Part shown: piece after piece, positions 35,606 to 47,727 of the stretch
How the letters are laid out: each line of letters opens with the position of its first letter
How positions within the stretch are numbered: position 1 is the first letter of the stretch
From: Daedaleopsis sinensis
Taxonomy: Eukaryota > Basidiomycota > Agaricomycetes > Polyporales > Polyporaceae
Direction of reading: 5' to 3'
NCBI GenBank assembly: GCA_033807695.1
Contig: CM066300.1
Location: 496,001-560,000, forward strand
Length of the DNA stretch: 64,000 bases
The notes under the pieces: generated by a model
Told to the model about the DNA's origin: nothing
Databases searched by the model: none
The model's input: only the letters and a program-made list of their open reading frames with translations
Translations under genes and position numbers: made by a program

Positions 35606-35798
35606 GCGAGCTCGAGACGCGTTGCATGGCGCGGCGTTGGTCGAGCAGGCCTAGGCAGGGCGCGGGTGGCAAAAGAAGCCGTCACGGTCGTCGTCCACCG
35701 CGCGCGATCGGCTTCTCCGAACCTTGTCCAAGCGCCCGCTCCTTGTCGCACTCGTCCACCGTCGACCGCTGCCCAGCCCGCGACTCCTCGCGATGGCT

Positions 35799-38168
35799 CG
35801 CCGGTACGTGTCTTGGGAGAGTTGCCAAAAAGAGACTACCTCCTCCCCCCTCCTCCACCTCCTCCTTCTCCTCCTCCTCCTACAACACCTCTCGTCTCTC
35901 CTTCACGCACACACTACATCCCAGAAGATCTGGTCTACCATTCTGTGGTCATACTTCACGAATAACAGCTAAAGGCCGAACATTTAATGCCACAAGATGT
36001 TGCAGCCCCGGGGGACGAGGGGGCCTTCCACGCCCTCTGGCGGTCGTTCGCCATGATCATCGTCTCCGAGATCGGCGACAAGACGTTTCTCATCGCCGCC
36101 ATCCTCGCCATGCGCCACCCGCGCCTCGTCGTGTTCGCCGGCGCGTTCTCCTCGCTCGTCGTCATGTCCGTCCTCTCCGCCGAGCTCGGCCATATCCTCC
36201 CGACCCTCATCCCCCGCAAGTGGACGCAGGTGTGCGCCGCCGGCCTCTTCCTTGTCTTCGGCGTGAAGATGCTCCAGGAGGGCCGCGAAATGAAGGCCGG
36301 GAACGAGAAGATCCAGGAGGAGATGAAGGAGGCCGAGGAGGACATTGAGGGCGACGAGGCCGCCCACGACGGTACCGGCGCGCACGGCGAGGAGATCATT
36401 CCTCTTGAGGCGGTCGAGGCGGGGCGCATGGGCGGGCACGTTCGCAGGCGGTCCAGCGGCGGGCGCCCCGCGTCCCCGCGGTCGAGCTCACCGCAGAAGG
36501 GCTTGAGCAGGTATGCCGAGTCGACGCGCAACTTCTTCAGCTACCTGCTTGGCCCCGTCTTCGTCCAGTCCTTCGTGCTCACCTTCCTCGGCGAGTGGGG
36601 CGACCGCAGCCAGATTTCGACCATCGCGCTCGCCGCGGCCGACGTGAGTGCCCCGCTATAAATACGCTCTTCGCGCTCACGCGTGCCTGCGATAGAACGT
36701 GTACGTCGTCGCGGTCGGTACCGTCGTCGGCCACTCGTGTTGCACTGCGCTCGCCGTCATGGGCGGCCGGTACATCTCCACGAAAATATCCGTCAAGCAT
36801 GGTGAGTGCCCCTTCCCTGCACCTCGCGCACCCCCGCGGGGCCCACTCAGCCGCGTTTGCAGTAACCCTCGCCGCCAGCGCGCTCTTCCTCATCTTTGGC
36901 GTCGTGTACCTGTACGAAGCGTTCCTGGACTCGGAAGCGGCTGCCGACTTCCACCCGGTGACGGTTGGGTGACCGCCGCTGGGCTGTGGCATACATACGT
37001 CAGTGTTTCTCGATAGATATAGACGGATTATACCCACCCATTGACTCGGGCGTGCGACGGTGCGGGCGTTCTCACATGCGCATCCAACACCTGAAAATAC
37101 CCTCCTCCTCCACCCGTTAGTTTCGTGTATCTTCGCAGTCACGTGATCACAGGTCGTCCGAAGTTCGAACTCTCCAGTTGCAGCTTCAAGGTGTCCGACA
37201 CAAGTCCGACAGGATGCAACGTTGATATCTGTGTCGCCGTGCTCAGTGTTCGTGACAGACTGACATACAAGGGTCTTGAGTGGCAAGAGGAAGATGTGGC
37301 ATCTCGAAACATCCGTGATCCTTCTTGAAGTCAATATTCGCATTATGCATCAACTCGGTAACCAGCAGGACATTGTCATCATGCGGAAAGGTATAAAGCT
37401 CTGTTCGTCGTGTTCTGCCACATATGGTCGGTCTACTTATGTCGCAAGCCTTAGCCTTCATCATCCCATCCTTCAACACCCCAACGTCTCACGCTCTTCA
37501 CCGTGAACATTGACAATCAAACTCCAAGTCGGTGAACTCGAATGGAGATTCGCCTTCTCGTTTAGCTCCTATGGTCGTTGTCACCTCGAATCGAGTCCTT
37601 GCGGACGGCGAACGCACCGGGATGAAGTTTCCTCGAGTCTGGAGTTTGCAGTCTCAAACTGAGGTAAGCACCAATTTTTATGTAGTGACTCTTTGCCGCT
37701 CGCTGAGTCGATGGGAGGAAGTCTGAGTGTCACTGCCGAACTCATACGGCAAAATCAGCGCTCTCAGAATTCCAAGGCTCAAAGTTTCGCCGTGCCGAGC
37801 CCCCCGAGTCAGCCACAGCTCACTCACCACCCTCAAAGCGCGATAACGATACTCGTCACTACGCTTCCAGCTCTTTACCGCTCCTCGCCGCCGACGCGCT
37901 GCACTACGCCACGCCTCTCTCGCCACGACGCGCACGACCTGACTACCAGACGTCAGCGCCACTTTGCGTGCTGGTGATGGTGCGGGGGTGTTCCATCTCC
38001 GTAGCGTGGGTGGACCAGCATCGTGCCAGTGAGAGAGCACACCGTGACCGGTGGTACGATGGCTCGCTGACCCCCACTGATTCCTTACCGCATGCTTATT
38101 CAAGTAGCCTGTGTCCGAGGTTCTCGAGCTCGGTCGGGACGCCGGATGCGCTTGTCATTTCACTAGCA
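35799..38168. repeat. 2.37 kb direct segmental duplication, copy 2
   Basis: Near-identical to 26408-28776, same orientation, about 9.39 kb away. The flanking sequences differ on both sides: copy 2 is preceded by GCGATGGCT and followed by AGTCCTTACC. The edges show only a few bases of shared sequence (CGCCG at the left). Confidence 0.95.
35987..36972 (+). CDS. GDT1: GDT1/TMEM165-family (UPF0016) cation transporter, copy 2
   Basis: Exons 35987-36643, 36696-36801 and 36863-36972 encode 290 residues with the same protein sequence as copy 1; only silent and intronic changes are seen (for example in the first intron and in the VGTVVGHS codons). Both EIGDKT and EWGDRS motifs are intact, so both copies should work. 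Its upstream region is different: the duplication starts within ~190 bp of the ATG, at a GT donor that here follows ATGGCTCGCCG. The two copies may therefore have different promoters, 5' exons or both. Collapse or misassembly is unlikely to explain it because the two copies have distinct flanks and private substitutions. Confidence 0.88.
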
Positions 38169-40724
38169 AGTCCTTACCTTACCTGCAGCTCTGTGAGTTG
38201 GGAGCTGATACTCTGAGGTCCTAGGCTGCTCAGTCAGCATTGTCAGCGTTTGTCTGACGCACTCGCCCCTCGCGGGGGTCGGACAAGACACGCGGAACCT
38301 GTGATAACGGTGCTTACCGTGTTCATCATTTCGGCACACCGTGCGCACTGCCCGCACGACGTCGTGGTTGGGCTGCCCCTTACCCTGGGGTATCCTTATC
38401 CAAAATTCCCGGAGCGGATGAGATTGGACGAAGACAAGATCAGAAAGGAGGACGCAGAGACGAAATCCTGGCGGGGCTGACTTACAGTTGGTATGTCCAG
38501 CGCTGTCCTGCTGCACTACTGCTAACCTCAGTGTTTTATACCTCCACCACCGCCCCTGGGACCCTCGCACTCCTCCCTCCCGTTTGGGATGGCACCTCAT
38601 GTTGATTATCGGATTCTCTGCGATAGCAAGGCGCATTGGCGAATGAATGTGCGCAGGATGGGGTGGGAGGCCCGCCTGCCAGTTTCCCAGAGGATTATCC
38701 ACCCTTTCTCCGCGCGTGATAGAGTTCGCTTCGCCCAACCACACGTCCTGTCCGGCAACTTCACTCGTCCTGCCCTCCTCATGCAACCCGGACGCAGGCG
38801 TAGCGCAAGAACGGCTATCACGTGACGACTCTGAAAGCCTAATTGGCTAAAAAGAGAGATCTGGATGGCCCGCGATAATGGCCTGCAGCTTTCATCCCGG
38901 CCGTATCGTGGTGCCTGTGCGTCCGCACACCGCGTCCGGCGTTCGCGTGCTGCAGAACGTGCGACGGCTGCTGGCGATAGCATCGATGGCGTACGTATGC
39001 ACCACCGGCGTTCGACACCAAGTCCCCACGTTCAGATAGCGCAGATGCAGCGAAGAGTGGCTCGGCCGTGCCAACTTCTTCAGCCGACGTTCTATCGGCC
39101 GCGCAGGTAAGAGGGAAACTCAAATGTGGCGGGTCCGGCTACACTTTCGTGTTCGCTGACCCCATCTGCCAGCCCGTCGACGCTCCCACAGTCCCGGTAG
39201 ATTATCAGACGAGGCCTCGAACCGCGCGGCTTCCACCCGCTCGATGTTGAGGGCGCGTCCGCACACGAATACGAAACCGGGGTTCTACTGCAATTTTACG
39301 GTGAATCTCCGCTGCGCTCTCTCATGAGAACGGGGCAGTGGAGACTCGCACTCCGCACGCAGCATCCTGGCGCCCATTTGCGCTGGAGCGTCGTCGAGGT
39401 ACGCGCAGAATCGCACACCCGTTTGTGCGAGGATCCCTCGGGAACGAGCCGCCGCTCTCACTCTCGACGTCTCTCCGTCTCCAGAAACATCCTGCACCGC
39501 CCCAGCCGGTGTCTACGACCCTAAAAGCCCGTCTCCCGACTAGCCTATCCTGCGGGAGAGACGGACTGCCCCGAGAGCACTGCATGCTCGACGCCTCCCG
39601 GGCCAACTCGGGCCAAAATCTCGCGGCAGCCCGTCCGAGCCGCGGTAGGGGTTGGCGTGCGTCCAGAGCCACGACCGACGTCCCCGCTGCCCCGTCTTCG
39701 CTGCACGGCCGCCCGGGTATCAGCCCGCGCAAACATAGCGCGTTCCCAGCGGGCACCCGTGCCTAGCCCTAGGCCTGTGTGCAGGCGGACAATCCTGGCA
39801 GCGTGGCGGCTATCTCGCGCCCAATCTGTCGCCCCGGGGCCCCCAAAAGCACCGCCGGCCGCACCCTGCGGGCCAGGAGCCCCCGCCCAGCGACAGGGTG
39901 GGAGGCGAGAGGCGAGAGGCGAATCGGAAGGCGGCCAGACGGGCAGTCGAGCCGATAACCCTCGCCGTCGGGCCAGTCTCCGGCCAGGATCGCTCCTCAT
40001 TTCGCCCCCGGGCTCCCATGAGATCCAGCCGCGGGGCTCGAGGCTCGAGGCTCGTCTGACGATTGGAGGGACGGACGGGGCTGGCTGGCGAGGCGGCCGG
40101 CCCCCGTCTTTCTCCACCGCACCAATCGTGTCCTCCGATCTTCGACCCCAGTATTCATGGCGGCCGTCGGCACCCGAGCGCGAGAGAACGTGGGCCGGCG
40201 CCGTGTTCCTTGGCTAGCCACGTTCCCGAGTCCCGAGGTTCCGAGGTCCCGAGCTCCGTCCTCGTTCTCCCGCTCATCGCCCCGGGCCCCTCGCGCGGCT
40301 CCCTTGCGCTGGTCGTGAGGTCTTCTAGCGTCCTGGACACACACAGTCCGCTGCGATCGATCTCGACAGGAAGGGGCCCCGGGGCCTGTGCCCCGTGCCG
40401 ATCGTCGCAGTGTCCTACAGCCACCCACAAGACGTACATACGCACCTGCATTCAGTACTGCCGCGATCGCATCTCGCGCGGGAGCACCTGTCAGGCCACC
40501 CGACTCTATTATTGCGCCTTCTCCCGCCCCGGACGCCCATCCCCCCGATCCCGGACACTGCAGGTATGCGTCTGCGCGCGATCTTGCAGGTCCCTGCCGA
40601 TTGGGTGCCGTGCGAGCAGTCCAGCAGCAGACGGCGTCCTTTCCGAAACAGGCAGTCCTCCCGCCCCCAGTGGCTACTTCGCGGACCGCCCGCGATGATC
40701 AGCCTTAGTGCCTTGACCCGTCCT
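38169..40724. other. GC-rich stretch without a confident gene
   Basis: Apart from the exon-like pair listed at 38981-39250, the open frames here overlap on both strands and show no domain. A TATA-like TTTTATAC near 38533 and a CT-rich tract precede an ATG at 38589, which could be the start of that same candidate gene. Confidence 0.4.
38981..39250 (+). other. Candidate last two exons of a small unknown gene
   Basis: Exon-like segments 38981-39106 (126 nt) and 39173-39250 (78 nt, ending in TGA) are separated by a 66 nt intron with donor GTAAGA, a CTGAC branch site ~15 nt before CTGCCAG, and phase 0 on both sides. The reading (YAPPAFDTKSPRSDSADAA, then PVDAPTVPVDYQTRP) is low-complexity but open. 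Exon 1 could start at ATG 38589 with a GT donor at 38799 that also keeps phase. No family recognised. Confidence 0.25.
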
Positions 40725-40767
40725 TATATAAACATCTGGACATCCCTGTTCTGTGTCCGGGATGTCC
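40725..40767. promoter_or_regulatory. TATA box beside a perfect inverted repeat
   Basis: TATATAAA (40725-40732) is followed at once by GGACATCCC (40738-40746), a 12-base loop, and GGGATGTCC (40759-40767). No gene is recognised downstream; the reading from the ATG at 40762 is short. Confidence 0.35.
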
Positions 40768-41621
40768 CAATTGCGCAAATCTGGTACTGCGTGCGTGCCT
40801 AGTCTCCGCGTTATCTTACCGCCCTTCCCGACCGCGAAACTGTGGGTAGGAAGCAGGGGCGAGGATCGTCGTGTCTACCGTACTCGACACGGGCTGGCAA
40901 CACACCGAGCATTGCAGTCTATGGCCAGGGCGGCGGCCGCCTCCGAAATACGATTACCTCGGGCATGAGAAGTCTCCGTCAGCCTGACACCTTCTGAGGT
41001 CGTGCGCTGAGGCTAAGATCCCGCATCTGCATTATGCATAGAATGCAGACGAGCGGTTCTTGTGGCGGCCTGCATGTGCGTCGCTCAGCTTCGGGTGGTC
41101 GAAGTACTCTTCAGGCTGGGCTAGGCGGTGACCAGTGGAGTGGCTTTCGGGTCTATTGCGCAATAACCACCGATCGCGCTCGCGCAGTGTGCGGCGGCCA
41201 TGCACCATGACTGGCATCCGCGGGTGACAACCGTTCGGCTTTCACGAGGATCAGTCTATTCTTACCGCGAAGACGAAGGCGAGGCTCACTTGCTTCAAAC
41301 ATGGTTCGAGTATTAGAGCGACAGTTGGCACATGCTTGCTGGATATGCTACAATTTACGATTCGGACGCACCCGCTCCACTGGTTGTCGGTACAATAGGA
41401 AGACAGGTAATGTATGACTTCCGTGCCCCTCTATTGACTCCCGTCTATCTGTCTATCTCACTATCTGGCCACGCCACGCCTGAATAGGCAACGCGTTCCC
41501 CAGCCCGCACACGTCCACGGCCTTATGCACGGAGCGCAGTGCACACTACCGCAACGCTACACGATCTCCCAGACGCTCCCTTGTTCATCGTGCAGCCGCT
41601 GCGCACGCAGCCAGTCGATCG
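40768..41621. other. Spacer before the uridine phosphorylase 3' end
   Basis: No supported gene, RNA or repeat. Confidence 0.45.
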
Positions 41622-43151
41622 TCAGCGAGAGACATAGTAGCAGACGTGCGGACTCACGTCAGGGGGCACCACGAGCCCTACGAGGGCCTCGAGCACCGCG
41701 CGCCCGGTCCACGCCTCGATCGCCGTGACCTGCTGCGGGGTGATGAACTCCTGCGACGTCCGCGACGCGAACACCATCTGCGCCGCCGCCGCCCGGATGC
41801 ACGGGCGCGGCTGCAGCGGCTCGCCGCTGGCCGAGGAGGCGGAGACGTCGGGGACGGCAATCTGGCTCGACGGCGCGGGGGCGATGGACGCGGCGGCTGC
41901 AGCGTGGGGGACGGGCGGGGCATTCGCACTTGAATGGTCGGCGCCGACGTCCCAGCAGGAGGCGAGGTGGAGGATGTGGAAGGTCTCCATCTGGCGGACA
42001 GTTGTCGGTCATGCGAAGATGGGTTAAACGGAGTTGAGGGAGAGACGGCGGCGGGACGTACCTCCAAGGTTGCGAGGTCCTTGTGCTCGGATGTGAGGCG
42101 CGCGATCAGGTCCGCGTTGTGGTCGGGGAACGACGTCTGCCGGCCCTGAGACGAGTAGAAACTAGGATGAAGAGCAATGAACACGAGGTATAGAGATACC
42201 GCAGCGGATGAGCTCACCTGTCCGCGGACGCGTTCAAGGTGTGGCTCACGATGGGCGAGGTGATTTCGGACGGGCGTGTTGCGTTCAGCGCTGCGACCAC
42301 CTATCGTGCCATTCGGTTTCCACACATGAAGCGAGTCGACCCTGTCGGACTTACCGCATCGTGTAAAGCCGGATCAGCTTTGACCTGTCTCGACGAGTAA
42401 ACTTGTGGACAGTGGTCACGTAGAGGAAGGAGAAGAGACACACCGGCTTGCTGGTTCTGTATGGCGGGTCCTCTGAATTGCCAGATACGAAGTTGTAGTC
42501 GTAGTTCCGCGTGATGGCGATGCTACCTACTGGCGCTACGACCGTCCCGACGGGTACGTCTATGAGCGCGCCGCACGACCCGAGCCTTGGTGGGCGAATT
42601 CATTTGGTCCGAAGGGTCAAGAACAACGTCAGATCGAGGGAATCGGCTGGCATGTCGCAGAGAGACGAGGACGCAGTCCCGGCATTGACCTCACCACGAG
42701 CATGTCGCCGCTTAAGCACTCGCGCACCTCGCGCACGAAAAAGTCCGCGTTGGGGGAGCCCATCCCAATGCTCACGATCGAGATGGGCACACCCTTGTAT
42801 CGACCTGTGATTGTCGTGAAGCCGCGCTCAGAGGTCAGAGTAAACGGCTGCGGGGCCGCGTCGAGGAAAGCAGCGATGCCGTGTGCTCTCACAGGGCTCC
42901 CGACCGTGATCTAGCGAAACAGGAGAGTCAGTACCGTCGCAAAGCAAGCTCGGAGCGACCGGTTCAAGTAGTTTAGAAGCAACATACAATGCGGTTGGCC
43001 ACCTCTCCTGCGCGAATGCCCAAATGGTAGACACGCTGGTCGACCGTGCGGGGGAAGTCTGCAAGTCGAACGAATCAGTTAAACTTGTTGAATGTCACTT
43101 GAACCGGATCGAGTCACTGCACATACTTGCATCCACTATCTGGTTCTTCAT
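41622..43151 (-). CDS. Uridine phosphorylase
   Basis: Eight exons on the minus strand (43127-43151, 42988-43058, 42690-42910, 42444-42585, 42355-42384, 42218-42300, 42062-42161, 41622-41990) give 346 residues. The enzyme splits uridine with phosphate to uracil and ribose-1-phosphate. Family blocks of PNP/UDP phosphorylases are clear: GEVANRIITVGSP, RGFTTITGRYKGVPISIVSIGMGSPN, MLVVRLGSCGALIDVPVGTVV, SIAITRNYDYNF, FYSSQGRQTSFPDHN, METFHILHLA and AAQMVFASR near the end. The METFH block carries ribose-binding residues. Residues ~245-290 contain an Ala/Pro/Ser-rich insertion. A donor-like GTGAGT just before the stop (41657) leaves open an extra small C-terminal exon. Exons of 25 and 30 nt make it prone to misannotation. 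Confidence 0.9.
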
Positions 43152-46100
43152 ATTCTTGCTTCTATGCCGCTGCGTGCTTGTCCGTGTGGTCTGCTAGCTT
43201 CTCAGTAGTGGCTGAGGGGGAACGTCCTGTGCAAACGCGTCGCCGGCCCTGTTAGGATCATGGATGATCGATTCTTGACCCGGTCACACGTGACAGCAAC
43301 CCCTAGCCGTTTGGCGCTGTAGTGGCGACGGCGGCAACGGCCACAACTTGAACTCGAACTTGAACCATGTCGCACCCGCCCGCTAGCAACTCCCTCGTAA
43401 CCTCCGCCAAGTCCACTCGCTGCGCCAGCTGATTTCCCAGCGGACAGCACCGCTAGAGAGCCCGCATGAGTGGCTCAAGTCTGAAAGGCTAACCCGTGAC
43501 GCTTCGACTCCCCGTGGGTTCTGATGCTACTAAACGGCTGGCAGGGACAAGAACCCGCGGACCTTTTTGTGCTCGTACTCGTGCTCGTTATCTACAAAGG
43601 TGTGTCACGTTGTATGCCCTCACGAATCGCTGTAGCTGATGTGGGGTCGAGCAAAGGTTCCGGCACCCATCACACTCGAACGTGTGCACGCAGTACGTCC
43701 GGCGGACGACCCAACAGGCCATATTTGCCCCCGCCTTCCACGCTCGGAGCTCGTCGCTGCATGGTCTACAAGCGCATCCACCAGCGTGCCTGCGCGCGGT
43801 GGCTGATCGTCCCCGACGACCTATCTATAGCCCTTTGCTGCACTCGCTGTCGCACGCCCCCTCCAGCGCGGACCAGTCGGTGCTCACCTCGTGAGACGGA
43901 GAGAGTCGCGCCCTCGCAGGCGTCGCAGTCTACAGCAAGCGTTACCGCTCTCTCGTCGCGCGAAGCCTCCCACTCTCTTACGCTCTTCCGGCCGCAGGTG
44001 GGAACGAGCGGCAAGTGCACCCGACGCTCTCATTCTCTCCCTTCGCGTGAACCTTGCCGCTAGCCCCGAGCCCCAACCGTGCACGCTTGTGCCGTCCGTG
44101 GGAATGCAAGCAAGCCACGTCCGTCGCTGGCATTGGTAACGCCGCCTTAACTTCACCTCGACGTCCGTGCACCATGCACAGAATGCGAAGCGATCGTGGA
44201 GGAGGTTTGCCAGCCGAACCCGACTCGTGGCTCACACTCCCACCATAATCTTGCTATAGCACGCACCGGGTTCTCAACAAGAAGGTTCGTTCCATTCCTT
44301 ACCTCTTTCCGGATGCGGTAGACGGGTCTTCAGGTTGCGTCTCCCAATACTGTACAGTCACGGTACGTCCTTCTCAGCCCGTGACAGGTCTCCCCCAATT
44401 GGTCTACTCGGAGTCTAGTAGATTCATCTGTTTTGAAATTTGCTATATCCAGTAGATAGTCAAACGATTGGTCGCCTACAACATTGCCGGAGCAATGATC
44501 GGCCCCGCTCTCCGACTCTGCCCGCCCCAAAACAAATGCATGAGTCGCAACTGTGACCGACTGTCTACGGAAGTGCGGGAGGGTGGAAGGCATCGACGGC
44601 CGTTCATAGGCAACGGATCCAGCGGGCCTGATGTCGTGCGGTTTGCACCCTACGAGAAGCACACAAGACACCAGGACGGACCTCCGGCTCGCTCTGGATC
44701 CTTTTGCGAGGCTTCAGCGGCCCCAGAGCACACCCGACCGCTCAGGGACGCGCTTCGACGGGTATCGAACCGTCTGTCCTGCGTCCCATCCCGACCCCAA
44801 TCTCGAGCCCGCGTCCGAGCCCGAAGCGGATCCGAGGCGGTCCGTGGCCTCCGCGCGAGTTTGCGAGCGTCCTAACTCTCGAGGGCTCGTCGGTGAGTGC
44901 TCTCCGGATCGGCCGCGCACCCTTGATGTTCGAAGCCTAGGCCGCGCCTCCGCGCGTGTTCTCGAGTCGCCGAGCCAGAGAGCAGACGGCCGCAGCACGC
45001 ACTCGTACTGCGGCGTGTTGGCAGCATCCTATGCTGCCTCTGCGAGTGCGAGTGTTGTGTGACGTCGGAGCCATCAGTATGTCGGGGCGTCGGGGTCTCG
45101 GGATGCGGGAGCCTGGCGGAGACGCTTGTCGGTGTCGGTGTGAAAGGCATCACGATCCATCCACCGCGTGCCTGGGTCCTCTCGAGGCCATCCTTTGTCT
45201 GCCGTGCGCCACGCACCGTCGATGGTGCCCTCCGTCTCCCACCTCGCCCTTCCCTCTTCCCGTCAACCCGTATCGCGGCGGACGAGGCTGACGTGCGTGG
45301 AAGCACGCGGGCCATGCGGAGGCTCCCTGCGATGCCATAACCTGCGATCGTCGGCGCCCGCGGGAGTCTTCTGCCTGGGGCATCTCCTGGGGTGGGGGAA
45401 GGCGAGGAAGGAAGGGGCCTGTCGGCATCCCTGGCTATCTCTATCTTCATCCGCGAGCCCTGTCCCCCCGCTGGGCACTTGAGCGCGTGTGTGCCTGAAC
45501 CCTCCGTCGCCCGGCTTTCTCGCTCCTCGCTCGACGCACGGGTGGTGTGTGATGTTTGTGTGGCCACCGGGGGGCCTCGAGCTCGCTGGCGACTCCGCCT
45601 CTGGAGACGTGCACACGCAGACACGACAACAACCCAGCGGGCAGAGGTCCCTCGGGCGAGGCCTGCCACGTAGCTCCCGCTGCACGTTTCCGACGTTTCA
45701 AGTGCGCCTCTGCGTTCTCATCCAGTTCTCATCTCTCGTCTCTCATCTGCCAGTCAGTCATCTCTCATCTCTCATCTCGTCATCTTCCCTCCCTCCTCAC
45801 ATTTCGCGGCGATCGACCCTCGACACGACGCACGATGACATCAGTTCCAGCTCGCTCGCTCGAGCTAGCAGGCGAGCGACGACCACCTGAGGCCTCTGGG
45901 CCCCGGGCCCGTCACGCGCTCCCCCCTGCCCTGCACGCTTATCCGCAGACCGTGTGCGTAGCGCGCGCGAGCCGCGGCCTCATGACTCCCCGACGTCAGG
46001 GCAAGAGCCACGGGGCCGGGGACGGACGTCTTCTCGTCCCATCGCCTCAAGGCTCACATTACGCCTTGCACCCTGCGCCTTGCACCGTGTACCGTGCAAC

Positions 46101-47727
46101 GCCACCGCTCGCCACCGCTCGATGCGCCCGCGGCAGGTCGCACGCAAGTCCGAGTGCGCAGGGAGCGTCGGGCGGCGGCGGCACACGCGGGACGGGTCAC
46201 ATGGCCATCGTCATTGGTCGCCATCCGTGAAGCGGAAGCAGCTGTGAGTAGCCGTGGAAGTTGTGGATGTGGTCGAGTGGCACGCCGCACATCGCACACC
46301 GCACACCGCTCGCCGCATGGCGCATGCCGTCTCGAAGTCGTGCGGTGCCCGCTGCTCCGTCGGTCGCACATGTGTTCCCGACGAGAGGGGCTGGCCTTCC
46401 GTCCGACGCTCGCACGTCGGACGTCGGGTGGGGCTAAGCAGGCCCGCTCCGTCGTGCGGGGGGCGAGGGCTAGGACAGAGGCAGAGGCAGACAGAAGGGA
46501 CAAGCGGGCGGGCGGACTATCGTTTGTCGAACCTCGGCGGAAAGAAGCGCATGCCACAGTGCGCGCTCTCCGTGCTTCCCGCTTCGTGCTTCCCGCTTCG
46601 TGCTTCGCGTCCGCCAAGGCTGCTTGGACTATCGCCGGAGCGCACGTCACGGGCGACGGCAGGGAAGGACTCCAGCAGAAGAGCGAGCCGGGGTTGTGCA
46701 GCGTCGGACATGAAAGTGAGAAAAGCGAAATGGCGAAATGGCGAAATGCGGGAAGTCCAAGGGGAGTGGGAGTAGGAGTGGGAGTGGGAGTCGCAGTTAG
46801 AACCCAAGTTATAGACGATGTGGACGGCTCGAGTCTGCAGTGTCCCTGCGCGCGGGTCTGGGTGTGCGGGGAAATGATGCATGCGGTATCATGTGCGCTC
46901 CGAGACTCCGTGGCCGCAGTTGTGTCGGCGTCGGCACGCAACCTGAGGTGAGCGGGCGCCCGGTTTTCCTTTCCTGCGGACTTTGCAACCTGATTTTGAC
47001 GGTTCGTTGATCTCGATGGTCAGCCAGCCCGCACATGCCTCGAAATTTCCGGCACGCATGCCTTATGCACATACTCCCCGTGACATATAGGTTACCTCAC
47101 AGCACCACGCAGACGAAGGGAAACCCTGAGGCTATCCCACTGTTCGAACGGTTCGAGTCCGACGTCGAATTCTCCCGCCGGGGGCCGCCACGCATCAGTT
47201 CGACGTGCTCGTCCGCCCACCGGGGTCCTGGCCAGCCGTCCTGCGCTGCGCACCGACATCCCGGGAAACATGACGGCGAGCGGAGCGCCAGGCGTCCTCG
47301 ACCGCGATCGACGGCGTGCATTCCAGGTTTAAGTTATCCTCCACCATGCACCATGCACCATGCATCACGCCCCGGCGCACACAACGGGATCGCCGTCGCC
47401 TTCTCGCGTCTTGGCGTCCTGGCGTCCTGTCGATGACGTATATACGTGCGACCCCGGAGCCCGAGCCCCGAGACTCGATCCCCGAAGCTCGAAGCTCGCA
47501 ACCGCGCCCTGGGACTCGGGAGGGACCCCGTGGCCCGAGCCGCTCTAACCACGAGAGTCCGCGTCGACCGCCGCCTGACGAGGTCCAGGGCCCGTGGTGT
47601 ACGTGAACACTGAAGACCATGCATGCACATGGCAGAGGAAGGGGAGGGGAGGGGAGCTCGAGGCCGCCGAAGCTCGTCGGGCGCCAGCCCCGTCTGCGGG
47701 CGTGGGCGGCGTGTGCGGCACTTACGT

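Larger units (their letters stand above)
32850..35700 (-). other. Possible unrecognised minus-strand multi-exon gene in repeat-rich DNA
   Basis: Several good minus-strand donors occur in a row: after 35260 (CAG/GTGAGC), 34943-34947 (CAG/GTGAGC), 34583 (GAG/GTAGGC), 33859 (CAG/GTAAGT) and 33493 (CAG/GTGAGT). The exon ending at 33493 reads ANVWLTFPPFPAPPPRVEIV then LYVHRVLVDVGPPEQ, and the one ending at 35260 reads GSVFIQRVCSAGGERKVQRI. Both look more protein-like than the surrounding DNA. Three related Pro-rich, basic modules beginning with a CGGGCGCCTACCC-like block lie near 35175, 34870 and 34680. I could not join the parts into one frame, so this may be a decayed gene. Confidence 0.25.

Noticed and set aside
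44872..45669. 265-codon minus-strand open frame
   Set aside because: Low-complexity Arg/Ser/Ala translation, open on both strands, no recognisable family.
46054..46951. Long open frames on both strands (285 and 295 codons)
   Set aside because: They mirror each other, have no domain, no start context and no codon preference; GC-rich DNA with few stops explains them.
47145..47162. GGTTCGAGTCC, like the B box of a tRNA gene
   Set aside because: The T-arm does not pair beyond three bases and there is no A box or acceptor stem at the right distance upstream.
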